Source: Pseudomonadota bacterium
GTDB taxonomy: Bacteria; Pseudomonadota; Alphaproteobacteria; Sphingomonadales; Sphingomonadaceae
DNA length: 6,855 bases
Assembly: GCA_023426225.1 (NCBI GenBank)
Contig: JAFABD010000234.1
Location: forward strand, 1-6,855
Direction of reading: 5' to 3'
The position numbers and the translations under genes were made by a program. The notes beneath the pieces are model-generated. The model saw only the letters and a list, made by a program, of their open reading frames with translations, was not told where the DNA came from and ran no database searches. Position 1 is the stretch's first letter; the number at the start of each line of letters is the position of its first letter. This document shows, in pieces, positions 1-6,855 of the stretch.

Positions 1-1
1 G

Positions 2-517
2 CTCCTCCATGCGCTCTTTCAGCGACTGCCCGCGGTCGCGCCTCCCGCGCGTCGCGCGGCGGCCGATCGCTGGCTCGCGGGGGCGGGTGGCGTGGCCGAC
101 GCGGCGATGCGCACCGAACTCGTCGAAGCAGCGCTTGCCGTAACCGAGGATCCGCGCTTCGCCGACCTGTTCGCGGGCGATGCGCTGGCGGAGGCGCCGA
201 TCGCGGCAGTCGTGGCGGGCGGGCACGTCGTCTCGGGCACGGTCGACCGGCTGGTCGTCACCCCCGATCGCGTGCGCGTGATCGACTTCAAGACCGGCCG
301 CCGCGCGCCGCGCGTGCCCGCGGACATCCCGGTCTATCACCTGCGCCAGATGGCGGCCTATGCCGCCGCGCTCGCGGTGATCTTTCCGGGGCGGACGATC
401 GAGGCGGCGCTGCTCTATGCGAGCGGTCCGATCCTCCACCGTCTTTCCGACGCGCTGCTCGCGGCGCACAAGCCGGGATTGAACGATGCGCAGCAAAGCT
501 TGCCGCTCGGTGCTTGA
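2..517 (+). CDS. addA: AddA, C-terminal fragment (ATP-dependent helicase/nuclease subunit A, 5'-truncated by the window)
   Basis: Partial gene: the frame is already open at base 2 and runs 171 codons to a TGA at 515-517. The fragment is the RecB-family nuclease module that ends AddA, the helicase-nuclease subunit that with AddB resects double-strand breaks for RecA-dependent repair. Visible PD-(D/E)XK features in order are LLHALFQ at bases 2-22 with the family's metal-ligand His (8-10), a Glu in AEAPI (191-193), GTVDRL with Asp at 245-247, the core IDFKTGR with Asp 284-286 and Lys 290-292, and QMAAY with Gln 347-349 and Tyr 359-361. The nuclease core therefore looks intact. The helicase motifs lie upstream, outside the window. 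A GTG at 92 is in frame but starts inside the domain and is not the true start. An addA-trxA order is familiar in alphaproteobacteria. A stand-alone RecB-like nuclease cannot be excluded because the helicase half is not visible. Confidence 0.88.
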   Translation, partial: LLHALFQRLPAVAPPARRAAADRWLAGAGGVADAAMRTELVEAALAVTEDPRFADLFAGDALAEAPIAAVVAGGHVVSGTVDRLVVTPDRVRVIDFKTGRRAPRVPADIPVYHLRQMAAYAAALAVIFPGRTIEAALLYASGPILHRLSDALLAAHKPGLNDAQQSLPLGA

Positions 518-527
518 GCCCGGCCCC

Positions 528-555
528 TTGCCTTCATAGATAGGGCGCCGACACT
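528..555 (+). promoter_or_regulatory. Weak candidate promoter of trxA
   Basis: In the 60-bp addA-trxA gap a TTGCCT (528-533, 4 of 6 matches to TTGACA) precedes GACACT (550-555, 3 of 6 to TATAAT) with a 16-bp spacer. The match is poor. trxA could equally be read from addA, since no terminator-like hairpin separates the two genes. Confidence 0.25.
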
Positions 556-577
556 TACCCCCGAGGAGATTTTCCCG

Positions 578-898
578 ATGGCCACCCAGGCGACCACCGA
601 CGCCAGCTTCGAAGCCGACGTTCTTCAGTCCGGCAAGCCCGTGCTCGTCGATTTCTGGGCCGAATGGTGCGGCCCGTGCCGGATGATCGCCCCCGCGCTC
701 GAGGAGCTGGGCGAGGAACTGGGCGACAAGCTCGACATCGTGAAGATCAACATCGACGAAAACCCCGACACGCCGACCCGTTTCGGCGTGCGCGGCATCC
801 CGACGATGATCCTGTTCAAGGACGGCAAGCAGGCCGCGACTCAGGTCGGCGCGCTGCCCAAGAACGCGATCCGTCAGTGGATCGAAGGCGCGCTCTGA
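578..898 (+). CDS. trxA: Thioredoxin TrxA
   Basis: Complete 106-residue cytosolic thioredoxin, the usual length for TrxA. It reduces protein disulfides with electrons passed from thioredoxin reductase, for example in ribonucleotide reductase and methionine sulfoxide reductase. The active site WCGPC places the redox cysteines at Cys31 and Cys34. Asp25, in the VDFWAEW stretch, corresponds to the buried Asp of E. coli thioredoxin, and the cis-proline loop GIPT has Pro75. There is no signal peptide or membrane segment, so a cytosolic role is expected. The ATG at 578 is chosen because a GAGGAG Shine-Dalgarno (563-568) lies 9 bases upstream and the protein begins at the family's normal N-terminus. 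It follows addA by 60 bp on the same strand and converges on argJ, with strong hairpins in between. Confidence 0.97.
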   Translation: MATQATTDASFEADVLQSGKPVLVDFWAEWCGPCRMIAPALEELGEELGDKLDIVKINIDENPDTPTRFGVRGIPTMILFKDGKQAATQVGALPKNAIRQWIEGAL

Positions 899-912
899 TC
901 GCCTGAACGGCC

Positions 913-945
913 CGGGGCGGGCGGGGCGATTGCCCTGCCGCCCCG
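913..945 (+). terminator. GC-rich hairpin just after trxA (possible trxA terminator or 3' stabiliser)
   Basis: Bases 913-920 pair perfectly with 938-945 (8 bp). After a single bulged G at 921, bases 922-927 pair with 932-937 (6 bp including one G-T wobble), closing a GATT loop (928-931). The hairpin starts 15 bases after the trxA stop. No T-run follows, so it may protect the 3' end or act with the next hairpin rather than terminate alone. Confidence 0.5.
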
Positions 946-958
946 TCGCCCGCATCGA

Positions 959-993
959 AAAGGGGCCGGCATCGCACGGATGCCGGCCCCTTT
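959..993. terminator. Bidirectional intrinsic terminator between convergent trxA and argJ
   Basis: A perfect 15-bp stem (959-973 with 979-993) surrounds a 5-nt GCACG loop. The + strand carries AAAA on its left flank (958-961) and TTT at the right end (991-993), so in each direction the stem is A-rich before and T-rich after. The T-tract is longer in the argJ direction (TTTT on the - strand). It lies 61 bases past the trxA stop and 33 bases past the argJ stop, as expected for a shared terminator of convergent genes. Confidence 0.88.
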
Positions 994-1025
994 CGCGTCG
1001 GTGATGCTGCGCCCTGGAGCGCGGA

Positions 1026-2252
1026 TCAGCTCCGATAGTCGGCGTTGATCGAGATATAGCCGTGCGTCAGGTCGCACGTCCAAACCGTCGCGCGCCCGTC
1101 GCCCAGCCCCAGTTCGACGCCGATCTCGATCTCGCGGCCCTTCAGGTGCGCCGCCACCGGCGCCTCGTCATAGCCTTCGACCGCCAGCCCGCCGCGCGCC
1201 ACCTGCGTCGCGCCGAACCGGATCGCCAGCCGATCGCGCTCGGCGGGTTCGCCCGCCTTGCCCACCGCCATCACGACGCGTCCCCAGTTGGCGTCCTCGC
1301 CCGCCACGGCGGTCTTGACCAGCGGCGAATTGGCGATCGACATCGCGATGCGGTGCGCGCTCTCGTCCGAAACCGCGCCCTCGACGGTGATCTCGATCAG
1401 CTTCTGCGCGCCTTCGCCATCGCGCACGACGAGCAGCGCGAGTTCGCGGCACAGCGCCGCCAGCGCCGCGCGGAAGGCGTCGGCACCCGCATCGTCGTCC
1501 TCGGTCAGCGGCGCGTTGCCCGCCTTGCCCGTCGCGAACGCCAGCACGGTGTCGCTGGTCGAGGTGTCGCCGTCGACGGTGATGCACGAAAAGCTGTGGC
1601 GATTGGCGTCGGCCAGCGCACGCTGGAGAAAGGCCGGCGCCACCGCGGCATCGGTGAAGATGAAGCCCAGCATCGTCGCCATGTCGGGGGCGATCATCCC
1701 CGAACCCTTGATGATCCCGGTCAGCGTCACCGTGCGCCCGTCGACCACTGCGGTCGCGACGGCGCCCTTGGTGAAGGTGTCGGTGGTCATGATCGTCGCG
1801 GCGGCGTCTTCCCAGCCACAGCGCGGGGCGGCGAAGGCGGCGTCCAGTCCGGCCTCGGCCTTGTCGATCGGCAACGGCACGCCGATCACGCCGGTCGACG
1901 CGACGAACACGTCGGACGGCTGGCAACCGAGCTGCTGCGCGACGCGCGCGGTGATCGCCTCAACGGCGGCGCGGCCGCGATTGCCGGTAAAGGCGTTCGA
2001 ATTGCCCGCATTGACGATCAGCGCACGCGCCTGCCCCAGCGGCAGCGCCTTGCGGCACCACTCGACCTCGGGGGACGGGCATTTGCTGTTGGTCAGCACG
2101 CCCGCGACGCTGGTGCCCTCGTCGAACGTGACGAACGTCAGGTCACAGCGATCCCACGCCTTGTATCGCGCCCGCGCCACGCGCGGCACGACGCCGGCAA
2201 TCTCGGGCAGGACGGGAAACGGAAGCGCAAGCGGGGAGATGCTGGTGGACAT
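1026..2252 (-). CDS. argJ: ArgJ, bifunctional glutamate N-acetyltransferase / ornithine acetyltransferase
   Basis: Complete 408-residue ArgJ. The family moves the acetyl group from N-acetylornithine to glutamate, recycling acetyl in arginine synthesis; bifunctional members also make N-acetylglutamate from acetyl-CoA. ArgJ is a self-cleaving Ntn-type protein. The signature KGSGMIAPDMATMLGFIF is present, with predicted cleavage between Ala192 and Thr193, which gives an alpha chain of 1-192 and a beta chain of 193-408 whose new N-terminal Thr is the nucleophile. ASTGVIG supplies the oxyanion-hole pair Thr120-Gly121. The C-terminus GYISINADYRS is the typical family ending, so the protein is full length. 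The ATG at 2250-2252 is backed by GAGG (complement of 2260-2263) 7 bases upstream. Whether it is mono- or bifunctional cannot be told from the sequence; bifunctionality is the usual case where no separate argA exists. It is cytosolic, convergent with trxA and divergent from the next gene. Confidence 0.97.
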   Translation of the reverse strand: MSTSISPLALPFPVLPEIAGVVPRVARARYKAWDRCDLTFVTFDEGTSVAGVLTNSKCPSPEVEWCRKALPLGQARALIVNAGNSNAFTGNRGRAAVEAITARVAQQLGCQPSDVFVASTGVIGVPLPIDKAEAGLDAAFAAPRCGWEDAAATIMTTDTFTKGAVATAVVDGRTVTLTGIIKGSGMIAPDMATMLGFIFTDAAVAPAFLQRALADANRHSFSCITVDGDTSTSDTVLAFATGKAGNAPLTEDDDAGADAFRAALAALCRELALLVVRDGEGAQKLIEITVEGAVSDESAHRIAMSIANSPLVKTAVAGEDANWGRVVMAVGKAGEPAERDRLAIRFGATQVARGGLAVEGYDEAPVAAHLKGREIEIGVELGLGDGRATVWTCDLTHGYISINADYRS

Positions 2253-2274
2253 GAACCGGCCTCAGGTGAATAAA
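2246..2274 (+). promoter_or_regulatory. Candidate sigma-70-type promoter overlapping the argJ start, driving the TonB-repeat gene
   Basis: TGGACA (2246-2251, 5 of 6 to TTGACA) and AATAAA (2269-2274, 4 of 6 to TATAAT) are separated by exactly 17 bp. Transcription would begin near 2281, upstream of the start codons at 2293 and 2311. The -35 box lies over the first codons of argJ on the other strand, so polymerase binding here could interfere with argJ expression. This is consensus matching by eye only. Confidence 0.45.
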
Positions 2275-2292
2275 CTGGCGCGTGCTTCGTGC

Positions 2293-3558
2293 ATGGGGGG
2301 GCAAAGATCAATGCTTTTGGTGATGGCGCTGCTGGCGGCGCAGGCACAGTCCGTGCCTGGACTGGCGACTCCTTTGAAACCGCTGTCCAGCCCGGCGAGC
2401 TGGGTGATGCCCGACGATTATCCGGCCGAGGCAATGCGTGACGAGCATGAAGGGAAGGTGGGGGTTCGGCTCGAGATCGATTCGACCGGACTTCCTGTCG
2501 GTTGCAGCATCATCAGTTCGTCCGGCTTCGAGGAACTCGACCGGCGGACGTGCAGCATCCTGACGAATCGCGCGCGCTTTTCCCCGGCGCGCGATCCAAA
2601 GGGCAAGCCCATAGCGGCTTCGTATTCCACGCGGATGACGTGGTCGCTGCCGCCCCTCGAACTCCCGGCCGCTACCCCCGCGTCCAGAGGTCCCTGGATG
2701 ACCCATGATGACTATCCGGCCTCGGAAAACCGACAGGGGCATGTGGGAAGTCTTAGCTTCATTCTTCTGGTGAGCCCCGCCGGTCTTCCGGCCCGGTGCA
2801 CGATCGCCGTGTCGTCCGGCTATCCGGTGCTGGACAAGGCGACCTGTGACATTCTGATGAGGCGTGCACGATTTTCACCTGCCATAAGCGTAACGGGAAA
2901 GGCGACGCACGGATATTATTTCGGAAAGTTCCGCTGGTCTCTTCCAGGGGAATCGCCGGAGAAGAGCATGCGCAGTCACTCCGCAGCACCGAATGTGATC
3001 GAACTTGCATTCCCGAAGCCGGTTTCGGCCGCCTACAATCGCCCGATTGAAACGAAGGTGGTGTTCGGGCCAACAGGCGACGTCGTCGATTGCGAGATCT
3101 CGCAATCGAGCGGGTCGCCCGCCCTCGATCGGTTTGCGTGTCAGCAACTTCAGCGTCTGGCCATTCCCGGTGCAGGAAAGTCGAGCGCACCCGGCAAGAA
3201 TGACGGGCTGTATACAGTCTTGTTGCGCACCGATGCACCCTATCCGTTCGGGCCTGCCCGCGATGCTAACGGTACCGCCGGTTCGCTGCCCGTCGCGCAG
3301 GTCGGCCAGCTCGAACTGACCGTGGCGGCCTTGCCCTCCGGCTATCGACAGCCGGTCAAGGCGGGCGTCCTGTTCGACAAGGATCACCGCGTCACCGACT
3401 GTCGCATCGTCGAATCGAGCGGCAGCCCGGCCGTCGACCGTGCGGCCTGTGCGCAGCTCCGATTGCTTTCTCCGGACGAGACGGCCAGATCCGCGCCTGC
3501 GGCCGGGCCCCAAGAGTATATCGTCTCATTCCGCGTCGACGCGCCCGCCAAGCCCTAG
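2293..3558 (+). CDS. Exported protein with four tandem TonB-C-terminal-like repeats, each with a C-x15-C pair
   Basis: 421-residue protein from ATG 2293. The N-terminus MGGQRSMLLVMALLAAQAQ has a short basic n-region, a hydrophobic core and an A-Q-A-like cleavage site, so secretion to the periplasm is expected. Four repeats of the TonB C-terminal fold follow at about residues 37-120, 135-218, 235-315 and 337-418. Each contains C-x-I-x2-SSG-x3-(L/V)D-x3-C, with cysteine pairs 71/87, 169/185, 267/283 and 370/386. Repeats 1 and 2 keep the full family pattern (DDYPA, RARFSPA, WSLP), while 3 and 4 have lost the RxRFxPA part. There is no proline-rich periplasmic linker and no obvious uncleaved membrane anchor, so this is not a classical energy-transducing TonB. 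Its function is unknown; binding to an envelope protein or receptor is a guess. The start is uncertain: ATG 2311 has a G-run (2295-2301) as a possible Shine-Dalgarno but gives a signal peptide without basic residues, while ATG 2251 would place the promoter inside the gene. Confidence 0.85.
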   Translation: MGGQRSMLLVMALLAAQAQSVPGLATPLKPLSSPASWVMPDDYPAEAMRDEHEGKVGVRLEIDSTGLPVGCSIISSSGFEELDRRTCSILTNRARFSPARDPKGKPIAASYSTRMTWSLPPLELPAATPASRGPWMTHDDYPASENRQGHVGSLSFILLVSPAGLPARCTIAVSSGYPVLDKATCDILMRRARFSPAISVTGKATHGYYFGKFRWSLPGESPEKSMRSHSAAPNVIELAFPKPVSAAYNRPIETKVVFGPTGDVVDCEISQSSGSPALDRFACQQLQRLAIPGAGKSSAPGKNDGLYTVLLRTDAPYPFGPARDANGTAGSLPVAQVGQLELTVAALPSGYRQPVKAGVLFDKDHRVTDCRIVESSGSPAVDRAACAQLRLLSPDETARSAPAAGPQEYIVSFRVDAPAKP

Positions 3559-3566
3559 CTTTTGAT

Positions 3567-3595
3567 TAGACGAAGCGTGCGTCGATCCCTATGTG
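3567..3595 (+). promoter_or_regulatory. Weak candidate promoter upstream of the small ORF and secA
   Basis: TAGACG (3567-3572, 4 of 6 to TTGACA) and TATGTG (3590-3595, 3 of 6 to TATAAT) are 17 bp apart, just after the TonB-repeat gene stop at 3558. The stretch 3559-3651 has lost the strong G/C third-position bias of coding sequence, which fits a regulatory gap. No terminator-like hairpin follows the TonB-repeat gene, so read-through is also possible. Confidence 0.28.
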
Positions 3596-3651
3596 TCGTG
3601 CGTTGCGGCCCGTCGGCTGCGGCGCCGTCACCGTGTATCACAGGGTTTCGC

Positions 3652-3912
3652 TTGGAACTGCTGCTGCTCCTCACTGCGCTTTTTGCAAGCCTGGCCGGCG
3701 GGTCGGGCGAGCATGGGCTGCGTCCGATGCAGGGCGTGGCCGTGGTGCGCGTGGCGGAGGCGGCGCAGGCGGCGGTGCAGCCCTCGCGCCATATCGTCGC
3801 CGCTGCGGCTGTGCTGCCCGCGCTCGTCCGCGTCGGCGCCCTGCCGGTCTTGCACCGCGCCGCCGCGCCGCGGCCCGCGCTTCGCCTCGCCTTCGATCAA
3901 CGGCGCGAATAG
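3652..3912 (+). CDS. Small protein with hydrophobic N-terminus directly upstream of secA (hypothetical; SecM-like position)
   Basis: 86-residue ORF starting at TTG 3652, with AGGG (3642-3645) 6 bases upstream. I do not recognise the family with confidence. Residues 1-17, MELLLLLTALFASLAGG, form a hydrophobic helix usable as a signal or anchor, though without basic residues before it. Residues 47-67 are a second, weaker hydrophobic stretch rich in Ala, Val and Leu. The tail from 68 to 86 is basic and Pro-containing (HRAAAPRPALRL, then FDQRRE). Third codon positions are overwhelmingly G or C from 3652 to the stop. The 30 codons before it, which would belong to a longer form from TTG 3562, are only about half G/C there, so translation most likely begins near 3652. 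The ORF ends 141 bases before secA on the same strand. That location and architecture resemble secretion-monitor leader peptides such as SecM, but no known arrest motif is present. It may instead be an ordinary small membrane protein. Confidence 0.5.
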   Translation: MELLLLLTALFASLAGGSGEHGLRPMQGVAVVRVAEAAQAAVQPSRHIVAAAAVLPALVRVGALPVLHRAAAPRPALRLAFDQRRE

Positions 3913-3920
3913 CGTCTGCC

Positions 3921-3946
3921 GGCGCCGTCCCCCGGGGGGCGGTGCC
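3921..3946. repeat. 13-bp GC-rich inverted repeat right after the small ORF
   Basis: Bases 3921-3933 are complementary to 3934-3946 over 13 positions including two G-T wobbles, with no spacer; folded as RNA it gives about 11 bp with a 4-nt loop. It begins 9 bases after the small ORF stop at 3912. It is followed by CTTGTCCTTG rather than a T-run, so it may be an attenuator or a 3' end of the small transcript, but not a textbook intrinsic terminator. Confidence 0.5.
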
Positions 3947-3957
3947 CTTGTCCTTGC

Positions 3958-4000
3958 CGCTGCCGCCGATGTCGTGCGGCGGCGTTTCCGCGGACGCCGC
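3958..4000 (+). promoter_or_regulatory. Two mutually exclusive hairpins in the secA leader
   Basis: Fold A pairs 3958-3966 with 3976-3984 (9 bp, one wobble, 9-nt loop). Fold B pairs 3979-3985 with 3994-4000 (7 bp, 8-nt loop). They share bases 3979-3984, so only one can form at a time. Downstream, 4021-4053 is poor in structure and holds the secA ribosome binding site (AGGA, 4044-4047). A switching role is inference, because GC-rich RNA readily offers alternative stems by chance. Confidence 0.3.
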
Positions 4001-4053
4001 GCCCCTTCGGGTCGTGCCCGCTCGAACCCCATCAAACCAGGTCAGGAATCTCC

Positions 4054-6804
<2,751 letters not shown>

Positions 6805-6811
6805 TCGGTCG

Positions 6812-6851
6812 CCGCCGCTCCGCCCGGCACGGCTTCGGGCGGGGGCGGCGG
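6812..6851 (+). terminator. Probable terminator hairpin after secA
   Basis: Starting 8 bases past the secA stop, 6818-6826 pairs with 6836-6844 (9 bp, one wobble) around a 9-nt loop. A further 6 bp (6812-6817 with 6846-6851) follow beyond one bulged G at 6845. The downstream sequence, including any T-tract, is cut off four bases later by the window end, so termination cannot be confirmed. Confidence 0.55.
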
Positions 6852-6855
6852 GCGT

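Noticed and set aside
1062..2273. 403-codon open frame on the + strand opposite argJ
   Set aside because: It mirrors the real argJ, whose codons are G/C-rich in the third position. The translation is Arg/His/Gly-rich low-complexity sequence with no recognisable domain.
1258..2292. Upstream extension of the TonB-repeat gene into a 766-codon frame
   Set aside because: The extension is antisense to argJ and reads as Ser/Ala/Thr-rich noise. The signal peptide and candidate promoter place the start at 2293 or 2311.
3562..3651. Longer form of the small pre-secA ORF beginning at TTG 3562
   Set aside because: No ribosome site is seen, and the added 30 codons lack the G/C third-position bias that appears from 3652 onward. 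It would bury the hydrophobic N-terminus in the middle of the protein.
3652..3912. Direct assignment of the small ORF as SecM or a known arrest peptide
   Set aside because: The known SecM and RAPP-type arrest consensus sequences are absent, so only position and general architecture agree. It is kept as a hypothesis, with no gene name given.
3951..4047. Pairing of TCCT (3951-3954) with the secA Shine-Dalgarno AGGA (4044-4047)
   Set aside because: Only four base pairs across about 90 nt with no extension on either side, too weak to claim as ribosome-site masking.

Overview
The window is a GC-rich chromosomal segment that looks alphaproteobacterial and most likely sphingomonad (Sphingomonadaceae). 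This rests on the very high G/C preference at third codon positions, the addA-trxA-argJ...secA gene order, the type of SecA, and the TonB-C-domain protein with a paired-cysteine signature. The genus call is inference from recognised protein families; no database search was possible.

Layout. (1) 2-517, + strand: the last 171 codons of addA, carrying the RecB-type nuclease core of a double-strand-break repair helicase-nuclease. (2) 578-898, +: trxA, a complete classical thioredoxin. (3) 899-1025: a convergent intergenic region with two strong hairpins, the second a near-perfect bidirectional terminator. (4) 1026-2252, - strand: argJ, the bifunctional ornithine acetyltransferase / N-acetylglutamate synthase of cyclic arginine biosynthesis. 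(5) 2293-3558, +: an exported protein made of four tandem TonB-C-terminal-like repeats, divergent from argJ, with a candidate promoter lying on argJ's start codon. (6) 3652-3912, +: an 86-residue ORF with a hydrophobic N-terminus and a TTG start, just upstream of secA. (7) 3913-4053: a secA leader with a 13-bp inverted repeat and two mutually exclusive hairpins. (8) 4054-6804, +: secA, complete, followed by a GC-rich hairpin at the window edge.

How they fit together. addA, trxA, argJ and secA are ordinary housekeeping genes (DNA repair, thiol redox, arginine synthesis, preprotein export). The accessory-looking part is 2250-4053. The four-repeat protein has exactly eight cysteines in its predicted mature part, each repeat holding one C-x15-C pair, which fits four intradomain disulfides in the periplasm. 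The small ORF before secA has the position and general architecture of a secretion-monitor (SecM-like) leader peptide, and the RNA between it and secA can fold in two competing ways. That arrangement is the best candidate here for an undescribed system, but it is a hypothesis from architecture only: no known arrest motif is present.

No tRNA, rRNA, CRISPR array, insertion sequence or transposase was seen. The long ORFs antisense to argJ and secA are mirror frames produced by high GC content and are not annotated.
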